A stretch of DNA of 64,000 nucleotides from Nocardioides sp. S-1144 (GCF_005954645.2 NZ_CP040695.2:2170001-2234000); one strand, 5' to 3'. Counted from the stretch's first letter, positions 16,460 to 25,579 are shown. Translations and numbers: made by a program. Notes: a model not told the origin generated them from the sequence alone.

Positions 16460-17259
16460 CAGGTCTCCCTCCAGTGGCCGCGCTCGGCGAGCACGTCCCT
16501 CAACACGTCCGTCCGGTCGGTGAACAGGCCGTCCACGCCCCGGTCGAGCAGCACGCCCATCTCGTCGGCCTCGTCGATCGTCCAGACGTGCACATGCTTG
16601 CCTGCGGCGTGCGCGGTGCGGACCAGACGCGCCGAGGCGACCACGAGGCGTCCGCGGCGGTGCGGCACCTGCACGGCGTCGAACGGCGCGCGCCGCCGGG
16701 GCCGCAGGAGGAAGGCCACGACCTCGGCGGGCGCCGCGGACGTCGCCACCCGGCCCCCGGTCAGCCTCCGGAAGTCCCGCACCCGCGCGACCGAGAACGA
16801 GCCGACCAGGACGTCGTCCTCGAGCCCGCGGGCCGCGACCAGGTCGGCCAGCGGCCGGACGGCGCCGTCGGACTTCAGGTCGATGTTGAACCGGGTGCCC
16901 GGCAGCTCGTCGAGCAGCGACGCCAGGGTCGGCACCTCGGCCCGGCCGCCGATCCGCGCGCGCCGCACGTCGGCGTGGGTCAGCCCCGCGATCGGCCCCT
17001 GCTGGTCGGTGACGCGGTCGAGGACGTCGTCGTGGAAGGCCAGCAGGACGCCGTCGGCGGTGACGTGGACGTCGGTCTCGAGGTAGCGGTAGCCGAGGTC
17101 GACGGCGTGCCGGAAGGCCTCGAGGGTGTTCTCGAGGCCCTCCAGCCCGGGGTGGTAGGCACCACCGCGGTGCGCCAGCGCCAGGACGGGCGCCGGCCCG
17201 TCGAGCACCTCGTCGAGGTAGGGCCGACCGGTCCGCGGGGTCGGAGGCGTTCGAGGCAC
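16459..17259 (-). CDS. Glycerophosphodiester phosphodiesterase
   Basis: About 266 aa. GDPD-family TIM barrel hydrolysing glycerophosphodiesters to glycerol-3-phosphate. Catalytic elements: LALAHRGGAYHPG, NTLEAF, the metal-binding ETDVHVTADGVLLAFHDD, FNIDLKS and the closing HVWTIDE. No signal peptide, so cytoplasmic. The frame is open to ATG 17301, but GTG 17259 is preferred because CATACT ends 6 nt before it. Followed by overlap with the MFS gene. Confidence 0.9.
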   Translation of the reverse strand: MPRTPPTPRTGRPYLDEVLDGPAPVLALAHRGGAYHPGLEGLENTLEAFRHAVDLGYRYLETDVHVTADGVLLAFHDDVLDRVTDQQGPIAGLTHADVRRARIGGRAEVPTLASLLDELPGTRFNIDLKSDGAVRPLADLVAARGLEDDVLVGSFSVARVRDFRRLTGGRVATSAAPAEVVAFLLRPRRRAPFDAVQVPHRRGRLVVASARLVRTAHAAGKHVHVWTIDEADEMGVLLDRGVDGLFTDRTDVLRDVLAERGHWRET

Positions 17260-17344
17260 GGGGTGAGTATGGCCGCCCTTCGCCCCGGGCGGGCAGAGCA
17301 TCCCTACTCAGGTGGTGAGGGTGCGGGCGCGGACGTCGAGCCCG

Positions 17345-17525
17345 TGGTCCTCGGGGGTCGAGCGAGCGAGCTCCGGCGAGCGCCGACGAGACCCCTGCCC
17401 CCGAGGCCCGCCGGCCGGGCATCGGTGGTCCAGTGGTCTCGACGCGCTCGTACGGCTTCGCAGGCTCAGCCGTGTCGCTTGCTCGACCTGGCCACGCCCA
17501 CGCCGTGCGCTCGTTCCTCGCGCGC
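17345..17525. repeat. REP-like palindromic sequence between GDPD and murA
   Basis: This gap contains CCTCGGGGG...CCCCCGAGG (17349-17406) around repeated GAGC units, then GGTCTCGACGCGCTCG and GCTTGCTCGACC. It resembles the short extragenic palindromes with GGTCTCGA ends found scattered in actinobacterial genomes. Only one copy lies in this window, and it may also serve as a terminator for murA transcription. Confidence 0.4.
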
Positions 17526-17536
17526 GGCTGCGTGTC

Positions 17537-19057
17537 TCAGAAGTCGCGGAAGGTCTCGATGGTGGCGCCGAGGAGGTTGAGCCGCTCGGCGAGGTCCTCG
17601 TAGCCGCGGTGGATGACGTAGGTGCTGCGCAGCACCGACGTGCCCTTGCTGGCCAGCATCGCGAGCAGGATCACCACGGCCGGCCGGAGCGCGGGCGGGC
17701 AGACGAGCTCGGCGCCGGAGAACGACGTCGGACCTTCGATCATCACGCGGTGCGGGTCGAGGAGCTTGACCTGGCCGCCGAGCTTGGTGAGCTCGGTGAG
17801 GTAGATCGCCCGGTTCTCGTAGACCCAGTCGTGCAGGAAGGTCTGGCCCTCGGCCACGGCCGCGATGACGGCGAAGAACGGCAGGTTGTCGATGTTGAGG
17901 CCCGGGAACGGCATCGGGTGGATCTTGTCGAGCGGCGCGCGCAGCTGCGAGGGCTTGGTGGTCAGGTCGACCAGCCGGGTGTGGCCGTTGCGGGCGACGT
18001 ACTCCTCGGTGCGGCTGTACTGGAAGCCCATCTCCTCCAGCACGGCGAGCTCGATCTCGAGGAACTCGATCGGCACCCGCTGGATGGTGATCTCGGACTT
18101 GGTGACGATGGCGGCGGCCAGCAGCGACATCGCCTCGATCGGGTCCTCGCTGGGGGCGTAGTCGACGTCGACGTCGATCGAGGCGACCCCGGTGATGCGC
18201 AGCGTGGTGGTGCCGATGCCCTCGACCCCGACGCCGAGCTTCTGCAGGTAGAAGCACAGGTCCTGGACCATGTAGTTGGACGAGGCGTTGCGGATCACGG
18301 TGACGCCCGGGTGCAGGGCGGCGGCCATCAGGGCGTTCTCGGTGACGGTGTCGCCGCGCTCGGTGAGCACGATGGGCCGCTCGGGCTCGATCGCCCGGTT
18401 GACCTGCGCGTGGTAGCTGCCGTCGGTCGCCTTGACCTCGAGGCCGAAGGGCCGCAGCGCGGTCATGTGGGGCTCGACGGTGCGGGTGCCGAGGTTGCAG
18501 CCGCCGGCGTAGGGGAGGTCGAAGGACTCGGCACGGTGCAGCAGCGGACCGAGGAACATGATCACCGAGCGGGTGCGGCGCGCGGCGGTCTCGTCGATCT
18601 GGCTGAGGTCGAGGTGCTTGGGCGGCACGATCTCGAGGTCGTTGTCGCTGTTGAGCCAGCGGGTCTTCACGCCGAGACTGTTGAGCACCTCGAGCAGCCG
18701 GTTGACCTCCTCGATCCGCGCCACCTTGCGCAGCGTGGTGCGGCCGCGGTTGAGCAGGGAGGCGCACAGCAGCGCGACCCCGGCGTTCTTCGACGTCTTG
18801 ACGTCGATGGCCCCGGTCAGGGTGGTCGGCCCCTGGACGCGCAGGTGGGTGGGGCCGAGCTCGACGATCTCGGAGTCGAGCGCCTCGCCCACCCGGGCGA
18901 GCATCTCGAGGGAGAGGTTCTGGTGCCCCTTCTCCATCCGGTTGATCGCGCTCTGGCTCGTGCTGAGCAGGTCGGCGAGCTGGCTCTGGGTCAGGCCACG
19001 GTGCATCCGGGCGTCGCGGATGAGGGTCCCGATGCGGCTCTTGTAGTCGATCGACAT
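17537..19057 (-). CDS. murA: XRE HTH-fused UDP-GlcNAc 1-carboxyvinyltransferase (MurA-like)
   Basis: 506 aa. Residues 8-62 form a Cro/CI-type HTH (LIRDARMHRGLTQSQLADLL, STSQSAINRMEKG). From about residue 70 an EPSP/MurA fold begins. The catalytic cysteine is present as C187 in PYAGGCNLGTRTVEPH, and the substrate lysine as K90 in TSKNAGVA, so enzyme activity (PEP transfer to UDP-GlcNAc, first step of peptidoglycan synthesis) is expected. Fusion to a DNA-binding domain suggests the protein also regulates a promoter, perhaps its own. Start: ATG 19057, 7 nt after TACCGT (leaderless); an in-frame GTG at 19066 is less likely. The window shows no other murA, but an ordinary copy could lie elsewhere. 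Confidence 0.85.
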   Translation of the reverse strand: MSIDYKSRIGTLIRDARMHRGLTQSQLADLLSTSQSAINRMEKGHQNLSLEMLARVGEALDSEIVELGPTHLRVQGPTTLTGAIDVKTSKNAGVALLCASLLNRGRTTLRKVARIEEVNRLLEVLNSLGVKTRWLNSDNDLEIVPPKHLDLSQIDETAARRTRSVIMFLGPLLHRAESFDLPYAGGCNLGTRTVEPHMTALRPFGLEVKATDGSYHAQVNRAIEPERPIVLTERGDTVTENALMAAALHPGVTVIRNASSNYMVQDLCFYLQKLGVGVEGIGTTTLRITGVASIDVDVDYAPSEDPIEAMSLLAAAIVTKSEITIQRVPIEFLEIELAVLEEMGFQYSRTEEYVARNGHTRLVDLTTKPSQLRAPLDKIHPMPFPGLNIDNLPFFAVIAAVAEGQTFLHDWVYENRAIYLTELTKLGGQVKLLDPHRVMIEGPTSFSGAELVCPPALRPAVVILLAMLASKGTSVLRSTYVIHRGYEDLAERLNLLGATIETFRDF

Positions 19058-19064
19058 GTCACTC

Positions 19065-19083
19065 ACGGTAACTCACATGTGAG
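19065..19083 (-). promoter_or_regulatory. murA -10 element and CTCACATGTGAG operator candidate
   Basis: TACCGT (minus strand, 19070-19065) is the -10. Immediately upstream lies the perfect 12-bp palindrome CTCACATGTGAG (19072-19083), inside the -10/-35 spacer. A second half-like ACTCAC occurs at 19061-19066. A repressor here would block transcription; the HTH domain of the downstream protein is the obvious candidate. Confidence 0.55.
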
Positions 19084-19164
19084 ATACGGCAAGAACCGAC
19101 GGGGGTGCGTCGCACCACCCTCCCGGACGGCGCGCCCCGGGCGGCGGGCTGTCAGGATCGGGGC

Positions 19165-20181
19165 ATGAAGGCCACCGTCATCCATGGACCGCGCGACATC
19201 CGCTTCGAGGAGGTCCCCGACCCGAGGATCGAGCTCCCGACCGACGCCATCGTCAAGGTGCACACCTCGTGCATCTGCGGTTCCGACCTGTGGCCCTACC
19301 GCGGCGACGACGAGACCACCGAGCCGCACACGATCGGCCACGAGTGCCTCGGCGTCGTCGAGGAGGTCGGCGCCGACGTCCGCGACGTGCGCCCCGGCGA
19401 CTTCGTCATCGTGCCGTTCGACCACTGCGACAACACCTGCTCGGCCTGCCGCAACGGCGCGCACTCGGCCTGCGAGAACCTCGGCATGACCCGCAGCGGC
19501 CAGGCCGAGTACGCCCGGGTGACCCAGGCCGACGGCAGCCTGGTCAAGACCGACGGCGTGCCGGACGCCGACCTCGTCCCCTCGCTGATGACGCTCTCCG
19601 ACGTGATGGCCACCGGCTGGCACGCCGCCGTCTCGGCCGGCGTCCGCCGGGGCGGCACCGCCGTCGTCGTGGGCGACGGCGCGGTCGGGCTCTGCGGTGT
19701 CCTCGCGGCCTCGCAGCTGGGCGCCGAGACCGTGATCGCGATGTCGCGGCACGAGCCGCGCCAGGAGCTCGCCCGGCGCTTCGGCGCCACGCACGTCGTC
19801 GCCGAGCGGGGCAAGGAGGGCGTGGCCGCGGTGAAGGAGATCCTCGGCGGCGTCGGTGGCGACGCCGTCCTCGAGTGCGTCGGCAACGGCCCGGCGTTCG
19901 AGCAGGCCTTCCGGGTCGCCCGCCCGGGCGCGACGGTCGGCATGGTCGGCGTGCCGCACGGTGTCGAGGCGCCGCTGCGGGTGATGTTCTCCAAGAACGT
20001 CGGCCTGGCCGGCGGCATGGCCCCGGTGCGCCGCTACCTGCCCGACCTGCTCGAGCGGGTGCTGCGCCGCGAGATCGACCCGGGCCTGGTCTTCGACCTC
20101 ACCCTGCCGCTCGACCAGGTGGCCGAGGGCTACCGCGCGATGGACGAGCGCACCGCGATCAAGGTGCTCCTGCAGCCCTGA
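19165..20181 (+). CDS. Zinc-dependent alcohol dehydrogenase
   Basis: 338 aa MDR-family enzyme. The catalytic zinc ligand is in SCICGSDLW, with IGHECLGVVEEVG; the structural zinc cysteines are in DHCDNTCSACRNGAHSACEN. The NAD(P) fold begins AVVVGDGAVGLCGVLAA. The sequence type is closest to the glutathione-independent formaldehyde or alcohol dehydrogenases, but the substrate cannot be read from it. CAGGAT lies 6 nt before ATG 19165, giving a leaderless start divergent from the murA fusion, 107 bp away. Confidence 0.88.
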   Translation: MKATVIHGPRDIRFEEVPDPRIELPTDAIVKVHTSCICGSDLWPYRGDDETTEPHTIGHECLGVVEEVGADVRDVRPGDFVIVPFDHCDNTCSACRNGAHSACENLGMTRSGQAEYARVTQADGSLVKTDGVPDADLVPSLMTLSDVMATGWHAAVSAGVRRGGTAVVVGDGAVGLCGVLAASQLGAETVIAMSRHEPRQELARRFGATHVVAERGKEGVAAVKEILGGVGGDAVLECVGNGPAFEQAFRVARPGATVGMVGVPHGVEAPLRVMFSKNVGLAGGMAPVRRYLPDLLERVLRREIDPGLVFDLTLPLDQVAEGYRAMDERTAIKVLLQP

Positions 20182-20200
20182 GTCCCGTTCCGGTCCCGGG

Positions 20201-20347
20201 TCAGGCGTAGGCCGGCAGTCGCAGGCCGGCCGGCTGGCAGGCGCACGTGTCGGAGCAGGCCAGGTAGGTGTGCAGCGCGTGGCCGCACTGCTGGCACGGC
20301 CGGTCGTGCGAGATGTGCGTGCCGGTGTGCGGTGCGGTGTCGAACAT
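20201..20347 (-). CDS. Small cysteine-rich protein (48 aa)
   Basis: 48 aa. Strong GGGGGA ribosome-binding site 5 nt before ATG 20347. Two paired-cysteine motifs, CQQCGHALHTYLAC and CSDTCACQPAG, give five to six cysteines plus several histidines, suggesting a small zinc-binding fold. The C-terminal half is Pro/Leu-rich. No family recognised. It is convergent with the alcohol dehydrogenase (19 bp between stops) and divergent from the WYL regulator, so it has its own promoter. Might bind metal or be an anti-sigma-like peptide, but there is no direct evidence. Confidence 0.65.
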   Translation of the reverse strand: MFDTAPHTGTHISHDRPCQQCGHALHTYLACSDTCACQPAGLRLPAYA

Positions 20348-20511
20348 GGTCGTCCCCCGTTGCGGATGCGTCGTCGCTCGACGATAGGAGACGCCGTCGG
20401 GTCGCGTGATACGACCGCACCGGATCTGGTCACGACGGGCCAGGCGAACCACCCGAACGGACACCGGCCGACGCGCGGCGCGGGCCCTATGCGGACGCTA
20501 TCGTTCCTCGG

Positions 20512-21486
20512 GTGCCGGACCCCCTCCTGGACGACGTCGGACCGACCGCGCGGGCCCTGGTCGCGCTGGAGCTGATCCACGACCGCCCCGGCGTCTCGGG
20601 CGAGCACCTGGCCCGGCGGCTCGGCGTCTCGACCCGGGCGGCGCGGCGCTACGTCGGCATCCTGCGCGAGGCCGGCATCCCGGTGGAGTCCACGCCCGGC
20701 CGGTACGGCGGCTACCGGATCGGCCGCGGCTTCCGGGTGCCGCCGCTGATGTTCTCCACCGACCAGGCCCTGGCGCTGGTGATGGCCGCCGTCCGCGGTC
20801 GCAGCGCCGTCGGGGGAGCCACCGCGGTCGAGGAGGCCCTCGACAAGATCATCCGGGTGCTGCCGGCGGCCCTCGCCGAGCCGGCCGAGGCGCTGCGCCT
20901 GGTCGGGACGACCGACTCCGGTGCCGGCGGGCCCGACCCGCACCTGGCCAGCGCCCTCGCCCGCGCCGCCCACGACGGCGTCCGCGTGCGGCTGCGCTAC
21001 CGCAGCCGGCCCGAGGCGGACCCGCGCTCGATGGACGTCGACCCGTGGGGCGTCAACCTGCGCCACGACCGCTGGTACCTGCTGTGCTGGTCGCACTCGG
21101 TCGACGAGCGCGCCGTCGACGCCAAGCGGGTGCTCCGCATCGACCGCATCGAGGCGTGCACCCCGCGCCCGGAGACCTTCACCCCGCCGAACGGGCTCGA
21201 CGTCGCGGCCGTCGTCGACGAGCACATGGCCGAGGGCTGGGGCGCCGACGTGTCGGTGCTGGTCGAGGCGCCGGTGGCCGACGTTGCCCGCCGGCTCCCG
21301 CGCCACCTCGGCCGGCTCGAGGAGGTCGACGAGGACCACACCCGCCTCATCGGCAGCATGGACGACCCCGCGTGGTTCGCCCTCCAGCTGATCCGGCTGG
21401 CGGCGCCGTTCGTGGTCGAGCAGCCCGACGAGCTGCGGGCCGCCTGCCGCCGGATCGGCGAGCGGTTCCTCGCCGCCGGGTCGTGA
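20512..21486 (+). CDS. HTH/WYL-domain transcriptional regulator (YafY-like)
   Basis: 324 aa. Winged HTH at residues 12-70 (GEHLARRLGVSTRAARRYVGILREAGIPVE, followed by RYGGYRIGRG), then a WYL domain around residues 150-215 (VRLRYRS, VNLRHDRWYLLCWS, KRVLRIDRI) and the WCX C-terminal domain. WYL domains bind nucleic acid or nucleotide ligands and occur in DNA-damage and defence regulators. The ligand here is unknown. GTG 20512 follows TATCGT by 7 nt. Confidence 0.9.
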   Translation: MPDPLLDDVGPTARALVALELIHDRPGVSGEHLARRLGVSTRAARRYVGILREAGIPVESTPGRYGGYRIGRGFRVPPLMFSTDQALALVMAAVRGRSAVGGATAVEEALDKIIRVLPAALAEPAEALRLVGTTDSGAGGPDPHLASALARAAHDGVRVRLRYRSRPEADPRSMDVDPWGVNLRHDRWYLLCWSHSVDERAVDAKRVLRIDRIEACTPRPETFTPPNGLDVAAVVDEHMAEGWGADVSVLVEAPVADVARRLPRHLGRLEEVDEDHTRLIGSMDDPAWFALQLIRLAAPFVVEQPDELRAACRRIGERFLAAGS

Positions 21487-21511
21487 CGGCGGCCGCGCCG
21501 GGTGGGGTGGC

Positions 21512-22525
21512 TCAGGTGTCGCCCCGTGCGGTCGCGTCCGGGAGCGGCGTCCGGCGGCGCAGCGTGAGGGCGGCGAGGACGAGCACGAGCACGAGGTAGC
21601 CGATGTTCTGGCTGATCTTCTCGGCCCAGGTGGTGTCCTGGGGGAGCGGGGCGAGGAACCCGACGAGGGTCCTGGCGACCAGCGCTCCGCAGGCCAGCGC
21701 CGCCAGGTGACGCGGTGTCCACCCGGTCGACCGCGCCCACCGGGCCACGCCGCCCCCGGCCACGACCAGCAGCACCAGGTGGAGGCCGAGACCGCCCCAC
21801 GACATCGGGGTGAGGTCGAAGGCGGCCAGCGCGACGAACCCGGCGGCGAGGCAGGTGCGCACGGACGGGCCAGGCCGCTCGCGCGCCGGCAGGGGACGAC
21901 CGAGCGGGCCGAGCGCGAGGACGACGAGGGCGACGACGACGGCGGCCGACACGGCGTACCGCAGGGCGTCGACCGCCGGGGCGTGCTGCGCGACGTGGTC
22001 GCGGTTGAGGGCGACGGCGACCAGCACGAACCCCACGCCGACCACGCCGAGGCCGGTGCGGCCGAGCCAGGGGCGCGGGTCCCCGGCCAGGGACTCCGCG
22101 ACGACCAGCGGGGCCGCCACGCTCATCAGCGCGTGCCCGACGACCCAGACGACGACGGCGCTCCAGCCGATGCCGCCGAACGAGGCGGCGCCGACGATGT
22201 CGCCCCAGCCGTCGAGGTCGTCGCGGGTGCGGGTGAAGACCGAGAGGTCGACGACGGTGGGCATCGCCACCCCGAACGCGCCGGCGAGCAGCAGCCGGCC
22301 GGTCCACCCGCGCTGCGTGCGCACCGAGACCTCCCGCACGAGGAGCACGGCGCCGCCGTACAACGGCGCGAGGAAGAGCACGAGGAACGCGAGCCCGCCC
22401 GGGCCGCCCAGGTCGCCGAGGTAGGCCTGGAGGAGCTCGGCGCAGACCGGCGCCAGGAGCAGCGCCGTGACGACGCCGACGGCGCGGGCACGGGGGGCGG
22501 CGGCGGGCCGCGCACGGGTGGTCAC
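21512..22525 (-). CDS. Polytopic membrane protein of unknown function
   Basis: About 337 aa with roughly ten hydrophobic segments and a basic N-terminus. No transporter or enzyme signature recognised; YLGDLGGPGGLAFLVLFLAPLYGG resembles segments of hypothetical actinobacterial membrane proteins. GTG 22525 is preferred to an upstream TTG at 22537. It ends close to the stop of the WYL regulator (convergent) and lies 55 bp beyond the end of the iron ABC operon in the same direction, so some read-through is possible. Confidence 0.7.
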   Translation of the reverse strand: MTTRARPAAAPRARAVGVVTALLLAPVCAELLQAYLGDLGGPGGLAFLVLFLAPLYGGAVLLVREVSVRTQRGWTGRLLLAGAFGVAMPTVVDLSVFTRTRDDLDGWGDIVGAASFGGIGWSAVVVWVVGHALMSVAAPLVVAESLAGDPRPWLGRTGLGVVGVGFVLVAVALNRDHVAQHAPAVDALRYAVSAAVVVALVVLALGPLGRPLPARERPGPSVRTCLAAGFVALAAFDLTPMSWGGLGLHLVLLVVAGGGVARWARSTGWTPRHLAALACGALVARTLVGFLAPLPQDTTWAEKISQNIGYLVLVLVLAALTLRRRTPLPDATARGDT

Positions 22526-22580
22526 CGGCCCAGTCAACGGCGCCCGGCGCCGGCGCGGATCCGTCCCGCGTCGCTCCCGG

Positions 22581-23432
22581 TCAGACTTTCGTCCGGTCCT
22601 GCACGTGCCCCCGGCTGGTCGGGACGACGAGCGGGGTCCCCGACACCGGGTCCTCGATCACCAGGCACGGCAGGCCGAACACCTCGTGCACCAGGTCGGC
22701 GGTGAAGATGTCGCGCGGCGGCCCCTGCGCGGCGACGGCGCCGTCCTTCATCACCACGAGGTGGGTGGCGTAGCGGGTGGCCTGGTTGAGGTCGTGCAGC
22801 ACGGCGACCAGGGTGCTCCCGCCGCGGTGCAGACCCGCGAGAAGGTCGAGCAGGTCGATCTGGTGGGCGATGTCGAGGTAGGTGGTGGGCTCGTCGAGCA
22901 GGAGCAGCGGCGTCTCCTGGGCCAGGGCCATGGCGACCCAGACCCGTTGCCGCTGGCCGCCGGAGAGCTCGTCGACCGGGCGCGAGGCGAGGTCGGCGAC
23001 GCCGGTGGCCGTCATGGCCCGGTCGACGGCGGCCTTGTCGGCGGCCGAGAAGCCCCGGATCAGACCCTGGTGCGGGTAGCGGCCGCGACCGACCAGGTCG
23101 GCCACCGTGATGCCGTCGGGCGCCAACGACGTCTGGGGGAGCAGGCCGACGACCCGCGCCGCCTCCTTGCCGCGGTAGTCCGATACGGCCCTGCCGTCGA
23201 GGACGACGCGCCCGGAACTCGGCTCGAGCAGCCGCGCCAGGGCGCGCAGCAGGGTCGACTTGCCGCACCCGTTCGGGCCGATGATGACGGTGAACGAGCC
23301 GTCGGGGACGGCGATGCTCAGGTCGGTCGAGACCACCCGGCGGTCGTAGGCCAGGGTGACGCCCTCGGCGCCGAGGCGACTGCTGCCCGGAGGTGCGGCC
23401 GGGTCCGTCGCGGGGGGCGGGGTGCTGGTCAT
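22581..23432 (-). CDS. fepC: Ferric siderophore ABC transporter ATP-binding protein
   Basis: 283 aa. Walker A GPNGCGKST, Q-loop LLPQTSLAPDGIT, signature LSGGQRQRVW, Walker B LLLLDEPTTYLD and switch histidine VLHDLNQA are all intact. The FepC/FhuC subtype is indicated by the sequence around Walker B and by the two adjacent FecCD-type permeases. ATG 23432 overlaps the stop of the upstream permease (ATGA). The last gene of a three-gene operon transcribed from the iron box at 25.58 kb. Confidence 0.92.
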   Translation of the reverse strand: MTSTPPPATDPAAPPGSSRLGAEGVTLAYDRRVVSTDLSIAVPDGSFTVIIGPNGCGKSTLLRALARLLEPSSGRVVLDGRAVSDYRGKEAARVVGLLPQTSLAPDGITVADLVGRGRYPHQGLIRGFSAADKAAVDRAMTATGVADLASRPVDELSGGQRQRVWVAMALAQETPLLLLDEPTTYLDIAHQIDLLDLLAGLHRGGSTLVAVLHDLNQATRYATHLVVMKDGAVAAQGPPRDIFTADLVHEVFGLPCLVIEDPVSGTPLVVPTSRGHVQDRTKV

Positions 23433-24487
23433 GTGACCTTCTTCCGGGCTTCGGAGGCGAGGAGCCAGAGCAGGTAGAGGCCGCCGACGACGACGGTGAC
23501 GACGCCGACCGGCAGGTCCTGGGGGAACCAGTGCTGGGCGGCGAAGTCGGCCAGCAGCAGCAGGAACGCGCCGGTCAGCGCGGAGGCGAGGAGCGGCAGG
23601 CCCGCCGAGCGGCACAGCCGGTGCGCGATCTGGGGCGCCGACAGCGCGACGAAGGCGATCGGTCCGGCCACGGCGGTCACGGCCGCGGTCAGCGCGACGG
23701 CCGCGACGACGAGCGAGAGCCGGACCGGCTCGACCGCGAGCCCGTGGGCGCGGGCGGCGTCGTCCCCGAGCTCGAGCTGGCGCAGCCCACCGCTCAGGAC
23801 GGCGACGACCGGCAGCAGCGCCGCGACCAGCACCAGCGCCGGCAGCGCCTGCTCCCACGTCAGCAGGTTGAGCGAGCCCGCACCCCAGGTGGCCGCGGCG
23901 ACGGCGACCTCGAGCTTGGCCCGCAGCAGCAGGTAGGTGTTCACCGAGGCGAGCAGCGCCGTGACGGCGATGCCGACGATGACCAGCCGGAACCCCGCGA
24001 CCCCGCCGCGCCAGGCCAGGGCGTAGACGAGCAGCGCGGTGCCGATGCCGCCCGCGAGCGCGCCGCCGGCCACCGCCGTCGCCGACGAGCCGACGGTGGT
24101 GATCACGACCAGCGCACCGGTGTAGGCGCCGGTGGAGAACCCGATGACGTCGGGCGAGCCGAGCGGGTTGCGGGTCAGGCTCTGGAACACCGCACCCGCC
24201 ACCCCGAGCGCCGCGCCGAAGACCAGCGCCGCGACGATGCGGGGGAGCCGTTCCTCGAGCACGACGTGGCGCCGGTAGCCGGCCCCGAGGTCGCGGATCG
24301 CCCCGACGACCTCCGCCGGGGACAGCTCGAGGCTGCCGGTGCCGAGCGCCACCAGGCCGAGGACGCCGCACGCGAGGGCGAGCACGAGCGACACGACGCC
24401 GGCGCGGGTGCGGGTCCGGCGCACGGCACCGGCACGGGAGCGCTCCGCCGAGGCCGGTGCCTCGGGCAGCCCGGACGCGGGGGTCAC
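23429..24487 (-). CDS. fepG: FecCD family siderophore permease
   Basis: 352 aa, about nine to ten membrane segments after a 30-residue cytoplasmic leader. Family motifs: RLPRIVAALVFGAALGVAG, FQSLTRNPLGSPDVIGFSTG and GPIAFVALSAPQIAHRL. GTG 24487 overlaps the upstream permease stop by 4 bp. With the other permease it would form the membrane channel for a ferric siderophore imported by the lipoprotein encoded divergently at 25.65 kb. Confidence 0.9.
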   Translation of the reverse strand: MTPASGLPEAPASAERSRAGAVRRTRTRAGVVSLVLALACGVLGLVALGTGSLELSPAEVVGAIRDLGAGYRRHVVLEERLPRIVAALVFGAALGVAGAVFQSLTRNPLGSPDVIGFSTGAYTGALVVITTVGSSATAVAGGALAGGIGTALLVYALAWRGGVAGFRLVIVGIAVTALLASVNTYLLLRAKLEVAVAAATWGAGSLNLLTWEQALPALVLVAALLPVVAVLSGGLRQLELGDDAARAHGLAVEPVRLSLVVAAVALTAAVTAVAGPIAFVALSAPQIAHRLCRSAGLPLLASALTGAFLLLLADFAAQHWFPQDLPVGVVTVVVGGLYLLWLLASEARKKVT

Positions 24488-25575
24488 AGCGCCGCCACCC
24501 GGTAGCGACGGGCCAGGACGGCCAGGACGGGCGCACCGATCACGGCGGTGACGATCCCGGCCGGGATCTCGCCGACCGGGAGGAGCAGGCGGCCCACGAC
24601 GTCGGCCACCACCAGCAGCACCGGCGCGAGGACGACCGTGAAGGCGAGGATCCACCGCTGGTCGGGCCCGGAGATGCGCCGGGCGACGTGGGGCACCATC
24701 AGCCCGACGAACGCGATCGGGCCGGCGATCGCGGTCGCGCCGCCGGCGAGCAGGGTCACGCCGACGACGGCCAGCACGCGGGTGCGCAGCACGTGGGCGC
24801 CCAGGCTCGCGGCGAGGTCGTCGCCGAGCGCCACCGCGTTGAGCGCCCGCCCCAGCAGCAGCGCCAGGACGATCCCCACCAGCACCCAGGGAGCGGCCGG
24901 TGAGATGACCTCCCAGCCGCGGGTCTTCAGCGACCCGGCCTGCCAGGAGCGCAGCGCGTCGAAGGCGCGCGGGTCGGTGAGGACGAGCCCGGAGGTGACC
25001 CCGTTGAGCAGGGCGGCGAGCGCGACCCCGGCCAGGGTGAGCCGGGCGATGCTCACGGAGCCGCGGTGGACCGCGCCGATCAGGTAGACGACGACGGTCG
25101 CGAGCGCGGCGCCCAGGAACGCCAGCCAGAGGTAGGTCGAGGGGGCGACCACCCCGGCCACGGCGATCCCCATCGCGATCGCGAACGCGGAGCCGGCGGT
25201 GACGCCCAGGATGCCCGGGTCGGCGAGCGGGTTGCGGGTGACCGCCTGGATGAGCGCGCCGGCCACGCCCAGGCCGGCGCCGGCCACCACGCCGGCCACG
25301 GTGCGGGGGATCCGGTCGGAGGTGACGGCGATCGAGTCGAACGTGCCGTCGGAGCCGTGCCACACCGCGTCCCAGACGACCGAGAGCGGGATCTCCTTCG
25401 CGCCGACCACGAGGCTCAGGGCGCAGGCCGCGACGAGCAGGAGCACGCACGCGAGCAGGCCCAGGAGGCGGACCGGGAGCGTCCGCTCGGGCGAGCCCGG
25501 TCCGACCTCGGCCTCGACGGCGGCTCCCGCGTCGCGGGGTGTCGCACCCGTCGACGGCGTGGGGGCGGTGGTCAT
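24484..25575 (-). CDS. fepD: FecCD family siderophore permease
   Basis: 363 aa, ten predicted membrane segments after a 30-residue hydrophilic start. Motifs: RIPRTVAGVVAGAGLGVAG, IQAVTRNPLADPGILGVTAG and AGPIAFVGLMVPHVAR. First gene of the permease-ATPase operon. The -10 element TAACCT lies 6 nt before ATG 25575 and is buried inside an IdeR-type iron box, so the mRNA looks leaderless and iron-repressed. Confidence 0.9.
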   Translation of the reverse strand: MTTAPTPSTGATPRDAGAAVEAEVGPGSPERTLPVRLLGLLACVLLLVAACALSLVVGAKEIPLSVVWDAVWHGSDGTFDSIAVTSDRIPRTVAGVVAGAGLGVAGALIQAVTRNPLADPGILGVTAGSAFAIAMGIAVAGVVAPSTYLWLAFLGAALATVVVYLIGAVHRGSVSIARLTLAGVALAALLNGVTSGLVLTDPRAFDALRSWQAGSLKTRGWEVISPAAPWVLVGIVLALLLGRALNAVALGDDLAASLGAHVLRTRVLAVVGVTLLAGGATAIAGPIAFVGLMVPHVARRISGPDQRWILAFTVVLAPVLLVVADVVGRLLLPVGEIPAGIVTAVIGAPVLAVLARRYRVAAL

Positions 25576-25579
25576 GGGA

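Noticed and set aside
15083..17422. Fusion of the MFS transporter with an upstream frame (779 codons)
   Set aside because: The upstream part is an out-of-frame shadow of the GDPD gene; ATG 16459 with ATGA overlap is the natural start.
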